A DNA stretch of 64,000 bases from contig DCIX01000025.1 in assembly GCA_002317135.1 (NCBI GenBank), positions 1-64,000 on the forward strand. The letters run 5' to 3'. This document shows, piece after piece, positions 44,230-52,248 of this stretch (positions are counted from its first letter, which is position 1; each line of letters starts with the position of its first letter). The notes under the pieces were generated by a model that was given only the letters and a program-made list of their open reading frames with translations, searched no databases and had not been told where the DNA came from. Both the position numbers and the translations under genes were made by a program. Source of the stretch: Bacteroidales bacterium UBA1715 (GTDB lineage: Bacteria > Bacteroidota > Bacteroidia > Bacteroidales > UBA1715).

Positions 44230-45030
44230 GTGGGAAAAAAGTTCTGCATTTATAATAATGAACTGACGAAAATTGAGACACTGAACACTGCCCCAATTTT
44301 CATAATCAACGAGTGTGAGCGTACAGATATTCGTTTGTACAACACCCATCCTTTATTTCTATCATTGCACCTACAAAACATGTGCAACAAGATAGAACAA
44401 AAAGGTGTTGCAATTCCATCACAACTAACAGTCGAAAACATTGACCACCAAATTCATCGCTTACTCAATGTAAACAAAGTATACAAAGGTGGTATCTGTA
44501 CACTATTAGTATATTGGCAAACATTTCCCTTACAGTCAGAACCAAATTATTGCATTTTCGTCGAACCACTGGAACAGTTACAATATATATTTAGTACAAG
44601 AGGTGTTGAATTAACATACAACGACACCATCGCACCTATTAATTCGTTTATACCCAACACTATATATAAAGAACAAGACGAGACGTACCTTACTAGTTGT
44701 GCTATCAACCAAGACGGATCAATTCTGAGAACAGACAAAGGAGATTTACTAATAATTAAAGATGGTACAGTACACATAAACGAAAATACAGAACCTATCA
44801 CGACAGTTTTCACAGAATACTTGGCTCGAAATCAATGGAGCATACAAAAACACAACGGTATTCCAAAAGAAACTGTAAAAGACTGCCAAGAAATTGTGCA
44901 TTGCGGAACATTTTTCGGACTTCAATGGATTAACAAACTCACATACAACAACGAAAGTCGAATTTTAGAGTATGATTATACGAAACAAATTGTAACAGAA
45001 TTCACGACATTCATTAACACACAAGGCTAA
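44230..45030 (+). CDS. Degenerate class IV aminotransferase-like protein
   Basis: The 266-residue protein starts at GTG 44230-44232, 2 bases after the ProB-like stop. Its fold pattern is that of class IV PLP enzymes (branched-chain aminotransferase / aminodeoxychorismate lyase): an N-terminal alpha/beta domain with HPLFLSLHLQNMCNKIEQKG and KGGICTLLVYWQTF, and a second domain with YKEQDETYLTSCA and DLLIIKDGTVHI. The usual E-x-S-x-S-N motif after G-x-V is absent and the active Lys context is weak. Activity is doubtful. Two altered enzymes in one operon suggest a joint role different from amino acid synthesis. Confidence 0.6.
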   Translation: MGKKFCIYNNELTKIETLNTAPIFIINECERTDIRLYNTHPLFLSLHLQNMCNKIEQKGVAIPSQLTVENIDHQIHRLLNVNKVYKGGICTLLVYWQTFPLQSEPNYCIFVEPLEQLQYIFSTRGVELTYNDTIAPINSFIPNTIYKEQDETYLTSCAINQDGSILRTDKGDLLIIKDGTVHINENTEPITTVFTEYLARNQWSIQKHNGIPKETVKDCQEIVHCGTFFGLQWINKLTYNNESRILEYDYTKQIVTEFTTFINTQG

Positions 45031-45033
45031 CAA

Positions 45034-45984
45034 TTAAAAAATTGTCTTACGAGAGAAAAACTCGCTATGAGCCGTCAGCCCTACACGAAACAGACGTAAT
45101 GTTCGATTAAAATAAATATTGTAGTAATCTTCACCCCAATAATATTGAGCGAAAATGGTTACATCCTGCAAAAAAGCAGGTTTGAAGGAAATTGTGTAGT
45201 CAAGCACACAACGATGTATATCCAAAGCATCACGTTTTGCCATATTTCCAGCAATCACGCCAAACTTCAATACATTTGAAAAAATAGACTCTTTATTCTT
45301 AAAGTACTGTATATTAAAAAGATTATAGATAGTTTTTGCTATATTCCATTCAAATTTTAGGTCGAAATTGAAACGCCAACGGCCATACAAACCATTCAAC
45401 ATGGTATCTAGTTGATAGCAATACTTTCCATATAATTTCGCATAATATTGCCGAGTACTATGCGCACGAGCAAAGAATGTTCCTGCCTCAATCCAATTTG
45501 TTGAAAAGCTACCATCGTGAGTATTTATAGTGGTATTCGTACTGTCCGTATAAAAATAACCATCTTGTCCATTAGAATGATGATACAATGAAGCATACTG
45601 AAACCAGCCAGAAAATGCAGGATGTTTTTCCGTAAGAGTTTGATGTACCAAAATGATGCGCGGTTCATATGATGGAGTACGTACCGGATATGAGTAATCA
45701 TTGTACATACGAACAATAACTTGTGGAGAAATAATAAACGCCCAATGCTTAATAGCATCCAAGCCTATACGATAGTAAGGGACAATATTTCCTTCAAATA
45801 AAAGCGGTTCAATATTTCCCAAACCACCACCAGCTGTTAAGTAACCAGGTTCATAGAACAAATTCATCGTCTCATCCCATGAAGTTTGTTCCCAATTTAT
45901 ACGGAAAGTGGTATCGCGTTCCCGCTGGGCAAATGTCACAGACGAAAGCAAACAAAATAATATGTATAGTATGAACTTCTTCAT
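45034..45984 (-). CDS. Outer membrane phospholipase A (OMPLA-like)
   Basis: With start MKKFILYILFCLLSSVTFAQ (45984) the protein has 316 residues, a signal peptide and a beta-barrel. Residues 133-141 read LYHHSNGQD, matching the OMPLA catalytic motif H-x-S-N-G, with His135 and Ser137 as the likely pair (OMPLA His142 and Ser144). A polar residue corresponding to Asn156 may be in FSTNWIEAG. The C-terminus ends in KTIF, a barrel signal. It should hydrolyse phospholipids in the outer leaflet. The start is supported by the promoter box at 46000-46007. Confidence 0.82.
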   Translation of the reverse strand: MKKFILYILFCLLSSVTFAQRERDTTFRINWEQTSWDETMNLFYEPGYLTAGGGLGNIEPLLFEGNIVPYYRIGLDAIKHWAFIISPQVIVRMYNDYSYPVRTPSYEPRIILVHQTLTEKHPAFSGWFQYASLYHHSNGQDGYFYTDSTNTTINTHDGSFSTNWIEAGTFFARAHSTRQYYAKLYGKYCYQLDTMLNGLYGRWRFNFDLKFEWNIAKTIYNLFNIQYFKNKESIFSNVLKFGVIAGNMAKRDALDIHRCVLDYTISFKPAFLQDVTIFAQYYWGEDYYNIYFNRTLRLFRVGLTAHSEFFSRKTIF

Positions 45985-45999
45985 TATAAACAAGACATA

Positions 46000-46007
46000 C
46001 AAAAATA
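46000..46007 (-). promoter_or_regulatory. -7 box for the phospholipase gene
   Basis: On the minus strand TATTTTTG lies 15 bases before the ATG at 45984. The in-frame Met at 46002 would be inside the box, so it is rejected. No clear TTG is present upstream. Confidence 0.5.
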
Positions 46008-46180
46008 CAAATTTGTTTCAGTAATAAGACACAAAACTACCGTATCTACGACAGAAAACATGCCCCCAACGTATACTAAAGTTCATAAAAATCCAGGTAA
46101 CACAAGAGAATTCACACAATAAATACAGTACAATTCGTCTTTTCTTTTACATGTTTTCAATGGGAAATAAAAAAAATCCG

Positions 46181-46188
46181 TATATTTG
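46181..46188 (+). promoter_or_regulatory. -7 box for the ExbB/ExbD operon
   Basis: TATATTTG fits TAnnTTTG exactly; no strong TTG lies at 19 bases. It predicts a leader of about 103 bases before the exbB ATG, with a small hairpin (TCCTT near 46211 with AAGGA). The remainder of the gap 46003-46297 is AT-rich without a gene. Confidence 0.6.
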
Positions 46189-46297
46189 GGGCAAAATATC
46201 AAAGGCAGATATCCTTGATGTTTAAGGACAATGCTGAAAGACAAATAGAAACAAATAAAAGTTTAAATAAAAAAGAAAGTATTAATTAATTAAAATT

Positions 46298-47116
46298 ATG
46301 AAAAAAGTATTTGCATTAGTGATGGCGTTGGGATTGTTCAGCCTAACTTCATTTTCACAAGAAGATGTTGCAGTAAGCAATGATTCAGCTCAAGCTGCAG
46401 TAGCACAAAGCGATTCTGCACAAGCTACAGAAGCAGTTGCTCCAGCAGAAACAACAGAAGAAGTTGTAGTAGCAGAAGAAAAAGGTTTCCACCAAGTATT
46501 GAAAGAAAAATTCATCGAAGGTGGTGCAGGTTTCATGGCATTGGTATTAATCTGCTTAATCCTTGGTGTTGCTATCTCAATTGAAAGAATTCTATACTTG
46601 AATTTAGCTACTACTAACACAAAGAAATTATTAGAAAATATTGAAGCTGCATTAGAAAGCGGTGACGAAGAAAAAGCAAAAGACATCTGCCGTAACACTC
46701 CAGGTCCAGTAGCAAGTATCTTCTACCAAGGTTTAACTCGTCTTTCTGACGGTCCAGAAATGGTTGAAAAAACAGTTGCTTCTTACGGTAGCGTTCAAAT
46801 GGGTCTTTTGGAAAAAGGTTTGACTTGGGTATCTCTTTGCATCGGTTTAGCTCCATCTCTTGGTTTCTTGGGAACAGTTGTTGGTATGATCCAAGCATTC
46901 GATGATATCGCAGTTGCAGGTGAAATGTCTCCAACAGTTGTTGCTGGTGGTATCAAGGTTGCCTTGTTGACTACAGTAGGTGGTTTGATCGTAGCTATGA
47001 TTTTGCAAGTATTCTACAACTACTTGTTGGCTAAGATTGACGATTTAACAACTGATATGGAAGATTCTTCAATCTCATTAATCGACATCGTTGTTAAGTA
47101 TAACGCTAAAAAATAA
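46298..47116 (+). CDS. exbB: ExbB/TolQ-family proton channel with signal peptide and acidic linker
   Basis: The 272-residue protein begins with a signal-peptide-like segment (KKVFALVMALGLFSLTSFSQ) and an Ala/Glu-rich linker (about 24-65), followed by the MotA/TolQ/ExbB domain: GGAGFMALVLICLILGVAI, GLTWVSLCIGLAPSLGFLGTV and GGIKVALLTTVGGLIVAMI. The extra N-terminal part is typical of Bacteroidetes ExbB. It forms a proton-driven motor with the two ExbD proteins downstream and energises outer-membrane transport (TonB-type). It starts the operon. Confidence 0.92.
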   Translation: MKKVFALVMALGLFSLTSFSQEDVAVSNDSAQAAVAQSDSAQATEAVAPAETTEEVVVAEEKGFHQVLKEKFIEGGAGFMALVLICLILGVAISIERILYLNLATTNTKKLLENIEAALESGDEEKAKDICRNTPGPVASIFYQGLTRLSDGPEMVEKTVASYGSVQMGLLEKGLTWVSLCIGLAPSLGFLGTVVGMIQAFDDIAVAGEMSPTVVAGGIKVALLTTVGGLIVAMILQVFYNYLLAKIDDLTTDMEDSSISLIDIVVKYNAKK

Positions 47117-47123
47117 TTAACCG

Positions 47124-47696
47124 ATGGATAATCAAAAGTTTAACAAAGTCTTCAAAGTTGCAGGAGCATCCTTGCTTATCCTTGCTGTATTGGTGACTGC
47201 ATGGTACTTGTTTGCAGCATCAGGCAAAGACTGCTTGGCTTGTAAACTTCCTGTATGCGAAGCTATTGGTCCAGACGGTGAGACCGTTATGGCAGCAGCA
47301 GATGCCTGCGCAAAACCATACGAAGAACTTTCTGCAGATTCAGACGAATGTAGCCAAGAATGTATTTCATACGCTGGCGTTTATCTAACATTTGCAGTAT
47401 CGTTAATCGTAATCGCTGTATTCTTTATGATTGCAATGGCTTTCTACTCTTCTTTCAAGAGCAGCAAAAAGACATCAAAAACAACAATCTTTGTTGCAGC
47501 ATTCGTACTAATCGCAGCAGGTGTTGCATTCCTTTTGTCATCTGACACAATTCCTACAATCATTGGTTTCGATGGCGAAATAACGAAAGGTGATGTAAAA
47601 TTGACTGACACATTGTTATACGCAACATACTTCTTGTTGGGTGGCGCAGTATTGTCAATCTTATCTTCATTCGTAATTAAATTTTTAAGAAAATAA
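47124..47696 (+). CDS. Small membrane protein of the ExbB/ExbD operon
   Basis: The 190-residue protein has a first membrane segment (SLLILAVLVTAWYLFAAS), a Cys-containing extracytoplasmic loop (CLACKLPVCEA, then DACAKP and SDECSQECIS, six Cys), a second segment (YLTFAVSLIVIAVFFMIAMA), a third (TTIFVAAFVLIAAGVAFLL) and a fourth near the end. The Cys pairs probably form disulfides in the periplasm. It lies 7 bases after exbB and seems to be part of the motor operon in Bacteroidetes. I cannot name a function. Confidence 0.72.
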   Translation: MDNQKFNKVFKVAGASLLILAVLVTAWYLFAASGKDCLACKLPVCEAIGPDGETVMAAADACAKPYEELSADSDECSQECISYAGVYLTFAVSLIVIAVFFMIAMAFYSSFKSSKKTSKTTIFVAAFVLIAAGVAFLLSSDTIPTIIGFDGEITKGDVKLTDTLLYATYFLLGGAVLSILSSFVIKFLRK

Positions 47697-47701
47697 AACT
47701 A

Positions 47702-47723
47702 AGAGGGAGCCTCGGTTCCCTCT
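47702..47723 (+). terminator. Intra-operon hairpin, possible attenuator
   Basis: AGAGGGA (47702-47708) pairs with TCCCTCT (47717-47723), with an 8-base loop. It is followed by TTATA rather than a strong U-run, 16 bases before the exbD ATG. It may lower read-through to the ExbD genes or mark an RNA processing site. Confidence 0.5.
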
Positions 47724-47738
47724 TTATACAGTAAAAAT

Positions 47739-48323
47739 ATGGGTAAGAAAGTTCCTGAAATAAACTCTTCATCAATGGCGGACATTTCGTTCATGCTATT
47801 GATATTCTTCTTGGTTGCTACAACCATGGATACTGATACCGGCCTTTTCCGTATGTTGCCTCCATATCAAGATCCTACTGAACAACAAGAAGATATCAAG
47901 GTATTGGACAAAAACTTGTTCGTGGTTCTTGTAAACAAGGACGATAAATTGATGGTTGAGAAAAAGCCTATGCATCCAAGAGATTTACGCAAGGCTTGTA
48001 AGGAGTTCTTAATGAATATGAATAACGACAACGAGGACAAACGTTACCCTGGTTACACGGAAGAAGACATCCCTGGCATAGGTAAAGTAAAAGTTACTAA
48101 AGCCATCGTAAGTATCCAAAACGACCGTGGTACATCGTATGCGAAATTCATAGAAATTCAGAACGAAATTGTTGCTGCTTATAACGAGGTAAAAGATTAC
48201 TATTCTGTAAAATACTTCAAGAAACCTTTCAACGACTTGAAGGAAAACCAACAGGATATAATCAAGAAAATCATCCCTCAAAAGATTTCAGAAGCAGAAC
48301 CTAAAAATATCGGAGGAAAATAA
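47739..48323 (+). CDS. exbD: ExbD/TolR-family biopolymer transport protein, copy 1
   Basis: The 194-residue protein has one N-terminal membrane helix (ADISFMLLIFFLVATTMDTD), with the Asp in NSSSMADISF as the proton-carrying residue, and a periplasmic C-terminal domain. The longer C-terminus is characteristic of one of the two paired ExbD types in Bacteroidetes. It is separated by one base from the second ExbD gene. Confidence 0.93.
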   Translation: MGKKVPEINSSSMADISFMLLIFFLVATTMDTDTGLFRMLPPYQDPTEQQEDIKVLDKNLFVVLVNKDDKLMVEKKPMHPRDLRKACKEFLMNMNNDNEDKRYPGYTEEDIPGIGKVKVTKAIVSIQNDRGTSYAKFIEIQNEIVAAYNEVKDYYSVKYFKKPFNDLKENQQDIIKKIIPQKISEAEPKNIGGK

Positions 48324-48324
48324 T

Positions 48325-48792
48325 ATGGCTCAATTTAGAAGTAAAGAAAAAAAGACGCCTCCTGCAATTTCTACACAGTCTTTGCCGGATATTATCTTCA
48401 TGTTGATATTCTTCTTCATGGTTTCTACAACTATGCGCGAAAGCACTTTGTTGGTGAAAAAACCTCATTTGCCAAAAGCAACTGAATTTGTGAAACTTGA
48501 AAAGAAATCTTTGGTTAGCAATATCTACATCGCTGCTCCTACTTTGAAATACCAAAACCTATTTGGTACTCAACCTGTTATCCAACTTAACGAATCAATC
48601 GAAGATGTTTCTAAGATTGCACAGTTCGTGGAAACAGAAAAAGAATCAATGCCAGCAAACGACCGCTCTCAAATGACGGTTTCGCTAAAAGTTGATTCGA
48701 AAGCAAAAATGGGTATTGTTTCCGATGTAAAACAAGAACTTCGTAAAGCAAATGCTTTGAAAGTTAGCTACTCTGTTGTTCCAAAACAATAA
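48325..48792 (+). CDS. exbD: ExbD/TolR-family biopolymer transport protein, copy 2
   Basis: The 155-residue paralogue has the same helix SLPDIIFMLIFFFMVSTTMR with the Asp of the proton path, and the ExbD periplasmic fold (RSQMTVSLKVDSKAKMGIVSDVKQELRKANAL). With ExbB it probably forms a hetero-oligomeric motor. The operon ends at the terminator 24 bases after its stop. Confidence 0.93.
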   Translation: MAQFRSKEKKTPPAISTQSLPDIIFMLIFFFMVSTTMRESTLLVKKPHLPKATEFVKLEKKSLVSNIYIAAPTLKYQNLFGTQPVIQLNESIEDVSKIAQFVETEKESMPANDRSQMTVSLKVDSKAKMGIVSDVKQELRKANALKVSYSVVPKQ

Positions 48793-48815
48793 TAGACTAA
48801 CATAACTATATTACA

Positions 48816-48841
48816 AAAGGTGTTCAGAAATGGACACCTTT
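48816..48841 (+). terminator. Terminator of the ExbB/ExbD operon
   Basis: AAAGGTGTTC (48816-48825) pairs with GGACACCTTT (48832-48841), one T-G wobble, loop AGAAAT, followed by a T-run (TTTTTTT in all). The second copy (50529-50554) has TTTTGTAA instead of the long run. Confidence 0.9.
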
Positions 48842-48869
48842 TTTTATTTATTTACTAATCTATTTTGTA

Positions 48870-48877
48870 TATCTTTG
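48870..48877 (+). promoter_or_regulatory. -7 box for the first shared-head gene
   Basis: TATCTTTG fits TAnnTTTG, 25 bases before the ATG at 48903. The same box recurs at 50583-50590 before the second gene. Confidence 0.55.
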
Positions 48878-48902
48878 CTATATCACAGTAACAGATATTT
48901 TT

Positions 48903-49886
48903 ATGAAAAAGAGACTAACCATAAGCCCAATTCTAAAAACTCTCTTTGTAATCTTTATACTAATTGGAAACGTTTCATTTAGTGGTATCGCACAACAGAA
49001 AAGACTCACAGAAAAAGAAAAACAAGAGAAAATAGACTCACTAATAAATAATTCTGATGTTATAGTAGAAGGAGTAGATAAAATATATGCAAGTACAACA
49101 ATTAATGGACAGAACTACAATCTACACAGAATTAGAATTCAACATGTATTTAGAGGAGAGGACATAGATAATGGTACATTTGTCTATTTTCTACAAAAGG
49201 AAGATAATATATTAAGCCAAAGTACTGTCACTACATGTGGTTTATCAGGATATATTCACAACCATCATTTTAGTAGAGGAATATATTTCTTAAGCAATCA
49301 TAGTATTACTATTCCTGATAGTCTAAAAGACGGAAAAACAATTTTACTTCCCACCTCATTTTCTGAATGGGGCATTTCTACCATTGAACAAGGTAAAACT
49401 CCTTATTACGGACTATTTAAAACACCATTCAATAGTTTTTATGAAATATTTTCTTTGCTTTCAATGTATGGAAATATAAGATTGCCTATTGACATTGATA
49501 CACCAACACAGTCTGTGCAAGCCAACGATTCCACACTAAAAAAAAAAGATATAGAAAAAGAAAATTTTTATAGACGACTTACACGTGGTCAGATAACTTC
49601 TACGAAATATTTACTAAAAGAAAGTTCTACAAATGATGTTAGTTGTACCATTTATGCGGACAATCAAGAACTAAAAGAAGAAAATGGGAAATATTATTTT
49701 TGTTTTGATTTATCTGTTAAATACGAAAGTAGTCTATACGACACAATATTTCCAAATGAAATTTTATTATTTGTAAAATACAATACCACCTCATTGGGAA
49801 CAAATATTGTGAACAATAATAAAATCTCATGTACTTTAAAATCAAATTTCGCAGACACAGCTGGAATCTTTTACCCTTTAATGTAA
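48903..49886 (+). CDS. 5' part of a decayed secreted protein gene (shared-head family, copy A)
   Basis: The 327-residue frame starts MKKRLTISPILKTLFVIFIL, a signal peptide (to about GIAQ), then a helical stretch (RLTEKEKQEKIDSLINNSDV) and VIVEG. The body has beta-rich segments such as YFCFDLSVKYES. It stops at a TAA at 49884-49886, but the other reading frame continues with a TIG domain, so the gene is frameshifted near 49829-49886. It resembles the paralogue at 50616-51563 (SCTIYADNQELKEENGKYYF versus NCTLFADYQRLEYNNQKYYY). The function of the family is unknown. Codon use is AT-rich compared with neighbours. Confidence 0.6.
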   Translation: MKKRLTISPILKTLFVIFILIGNVSFSGIAQQKRLTEKEKQEKIDSLINNSDVIVEGVDKIYASTTINGQNYNLHRIRIQHVFRGEDIDNGTFVYFLQKEDNILSQSTVTTCGLSGYIHNHHFSRGIYFLSNHSITIPDSLKDGKTILLPTSFSEWGISTIEQGKTPYYGLFKTPFNSFYEIFSLLSMYGNIRLPIDIDTPTQSVQANDSTLKKKDIEKENFYRRLTRGQITSTKYLLKESSTNDVSCTIYADNQELKEENGKYYFCFDLSVKYESSLYDTIFPNEILLFVKYNTTSLGTNIVNNNKISCTLKSNFADTAGIFYPLM

Positions 49887-50526
49887 ACAGATGGTCAACA
49901 GACAAATTTACATACAGTTCATGGGATACAGTTTCCTGTATGAATTTCGAAATTAATAAAAGCTATATATTAGGGCAACCTAATATTCTCTCTATTGAAT
50001 ATTCCAATCCAATTATTGCAGGTATTGGAGAACAAGTAATTATAAAAGGTACTGGATTTATGAATTTTGATACTGACGAACCGGAAAAGACTCAAATACG
50101 ATTAAAAAACGCAAATGGAATTAAATTAGAAGCACAGGATATTGTAGATATCCCATTAGATTATGAGGATATCTCTATATGGAGGGACACACTAATAAAC
50201 ATAAAGATTCCATCTATTGTATCAAGCGAGGGTTCTATATTACAAAGACTAGGAGTTGGAAGTGGACGAATAAGAATAATAAATCAAGTAGGTAAAATCG
50301 CAGAAAGTAGTAAAGATATAAACATTGAGGCTTCTATATTAAATTATTTGGATAACACAAATAACAACTTAATTCATAAAAGTCCCCCCTATTGGGCTCG
50401 TGTAAATTGCACAGATAAAGTATTATTTGAAGTTAATTCTTCAATATCAAATGAAACAATAAAAATAATTCAATATGCTTTTGATGAATGGAACAAACTT
50501 ATAGGTTACACATTCTTCGATTTTTA
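49829..50526 (+). pseudogene. 3' remnant of copy A: TIG domain and truncated matrixin-like region
   Basis: In the other frame the sequence reads from about WNLLPFNVNRWSTDKFTYSS into NILSIEYSNPIIAGIGEQVI and IKGTGF, which is an IPT/TIG domain. Later, NCTDKVLFEVNSSISNETIK and IIQYAFDEWNKLIGYTFFDF look like the strand-helix part before the HExxH motif of a matrixin-type metalloprotease. The frame then runs into the terminator of repeat copy B, so the zinc-binding motif and anything after it are missing. The gene is therefore frameshifted and truncated, with both breaks visible. Confidence 0.65.
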
Positions 50527-50787
50527 CAAAAGGTGTTCAGAAATGGACACCTTTTGTAATTTATTTACTAATCTATTTTGTATATCTTTGCTATATCATA
50601 GTAACAGATATTTTTATGAAAAAGAGACTAACCATAAGCCCAATTCTAAAAACTCTCTTTGTAATCTTTATACTAATTGGAAACGTTTCATTTAGTGGTA
50701 TCGCACAACAGAAAAGACTCACAGAAAAAGAAAAACAAGAAAAAATCGATTCACTAATAAACAATTCCGATGTTATTGTAGAAGGAG
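50524..50787. repeat. 264-bp direct repeat, copy B
   Basis: Second copy of the repeat at 48811-49074, including its hairpin and -7 box (50583-50590). It interrupts the TIG/matrixin-like remnant, which shows the direction of the event: copy B arrived in or recombined into gene A. Confidence 0.95.
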
Positions 50788-51563
50788 CTTGTTATGAATA
50801 TGTAACCCCCATAGTTATAGATAATAAACTATATAGTGTTACACTATTAAACATAAGTCATATTTATAAAGGAGAAAATTTACCCTCAAAAGTTTTCTTT
50901 ATTAGAGAAGAATATAATTTTTGTTTATCAAACGAAAACACAACAATAATAAGAAAATATAAAGAGGGGACTTCTATAAAGCATCACTACATATCATATG
51001 GTGGAGGTATTTTCTTTCTAAAAAAATGTTTCTCACCAATAGAATTATTTGATGCTACAAATAGTGATGCTGAAATAAGCCTAATTTTTCAAACAAATAA
51101 ATCAATAAAATTCTCACCTAATGAAAAATATGTATTTCAACCGACTGATGAATATGAATGGGGAATAGACCACGGTATAAACACAATAGGTTCAGAATAT
51201 TATGGCCCCTATCAGAAAAAATTTAGCTGTAAAAAGGAATTACTAGAATTTTTACACAAATATGAAAATATAAAAATGCCAGATTACCTTGATGAATCTT
51301 ATTTTCAGAATAATACAACTATTACAGATTCCATAAAAAAATCATCATTAAAGAATGATATTGATAATTTTCATCATTGGCTAACAAGAGAGCAAAAATA
51401 TCCTCAAAAACAAATATTAAAATCATTCGGTGTTGATACCGTTAATTGTACTTTATTTGCAGACTACCAAAGACTAGAATACAATAATCAAAAATACTAT
51501 TACAAATTCGATTTATTTGTAAAATATGAGAGTAACGATATTAATGGAATAGAAAATTACTAA
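50616..51563 (+). CDS. Shared-head family secreted protein, copy B (probably truncated)
   Basis: The 315-residue protein shares its first 57 residues exactly with copy A. The rest is homologous but divergent: EYEWGIDHGINTIGSEYYGP and FDLFVKYESNDINGIENY at the end. The stop falls at the position where copy A continues. In the next frame a few more residues could follow (LLNGDIITEKIILE), so a frameshift near the end is possible. Signal peptide as in copy A. No domain is recognisable. The gap to 51668 holds no gene. Confidence 0.65.
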   Translation: MKKRLTISPILKTLFVIFILIGNVSFSGIAQQKRLTEKEKQEKIDSLINNSDVIVEGACYEYVTPIVIDNKLYSVTLLNISHIYKGENLPSKVFFIREEYNFCLSNENTTIIRKYKEGTSIKHHYISYGGGIFFLKKCFSPIELFDATNSDAEISLIFQTNKSIKFSPNEKYVFQPTDEYEWGIDHGINTIGSEYYGPYQKKFSCKKELLEFLHKYENIKMPDYLDESYFQNNTTITDSIKKSSLKNDIDNFHHWLTREQKYPQKQILKSFGVDTVNCTLFADYQRLEYNNQKYYYKFDLFVKYESNDINGIENY

Positions 51564-51667
51564 ATGGTGATATTATAACCGAAAAAATTATATTAGAATA
51601 ATTTATTATGTTTAAATTCTTACAAGGTTTTTAAACAAATTATATTTTTACATAAAAATTCAATCAA

Positions 51668-52246
51668 ATGGAAACATTATTTAGAATATTAGAAATCACG
51701 ATTCCGTCTGTTATAGTCTTTCTTGTATCATATTGTATGATAAAACGCTTATTTGAAGCACAAGAAAAGAAACAACAGGAGAATTCCAACAGCCTTATTG
51801 AAGCATTTCTAAAAAACGAGGAGCAGAAAAGAAATACTATGCAAAAAGCGGAAACGCAGAAAATCAGCTTACCACTTCGCATACAAGCATACGAACGTTT
51901 GGTTCTTCTTTTGGAACGAATCAGCCCAGAATCTTTACTACTAAGAGTGCAAACTCCACAAATGACTGCGGCTCAACTACATCAAGAACTACTTATTACT
52001 GTAAGAGCTGAATTTGAACATAACCTATCACAACAAATCTATGTATCGCAGCAAGCATGGGTTGCTGTAAAATTAGCAAAAGACAGTTTGGTAAAAACTA
52101 TCAATGAGTCTGCCGGAAAAATCGCAGCCGTTGCTCCTGCTACTGCTTTAAGCGAAGAAATCATAAAAGAATTTATGGCTCAACAAGTAAACCCTATCGC
52201 TGTTGCTTTAGGTGTTTTGAAACAAGACGCTGAAAATTACATGTAA
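51668..52246 (+). CDS. Conserved membrane-anchored protein upstream of mfd
   Basis: The 192-residue protein has an N-terminal membrane helix (ITIPSVIVFLVSYCMI), a basic and Gln-rich coiled-coil-like stretch (about 30-62) and a helical C-terminal domain with PLRIQAYERLVLLLERISPE and FEHNLSQQIYVSQQAW. I recall this as a Bacteroidetes protein often placed next to mfd; the function is unknown. The mfd start follows after 2 bases, so translation may be coupled. Confidence 0.75.
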   Translation: METLFRILEITIPSVIVFLVSYCMIKRLFEAQEKKQQENSNSLIEAFLKNEEQKRNTMQKAETQKISLPLRIQAYERLVLLLERISPESLLLRVQTPQMTAAQLHQELLITVRAEFEHNLSQQIYVSQQAWVAVKLAKDSLVKTINESAGKIAAVAPATALSEEIIKEFMAQQVNPIAVALGVLKQDAENYM

Positions 52247-52248
52247 CA

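Larger units (their letters stand above)
48811..49074. repeat. 264-bp direct repeat, copy A
   Basis: This copy matches 50524-50787 at a constant offset of 1713 bases with no gap. It holds the ExbD terminator hairpin, an -7 box and the first 57 codons of the downstream gene. In the coding part, differences are few and all silent up to residue 57. Confidence 0.95.

Noticed and set aside
47124..47696. TonB as the gene after exbB
   Set aside because: The protein has several membrane helices and no proline-rich linker or TonB C-terminal fold.
48816..48841. Hairpin as an IS or REP element
   Set aside because: It is a normal intrinsic terminator with a U-run after exbD; its second copy is explained by the 264-bp duplication.
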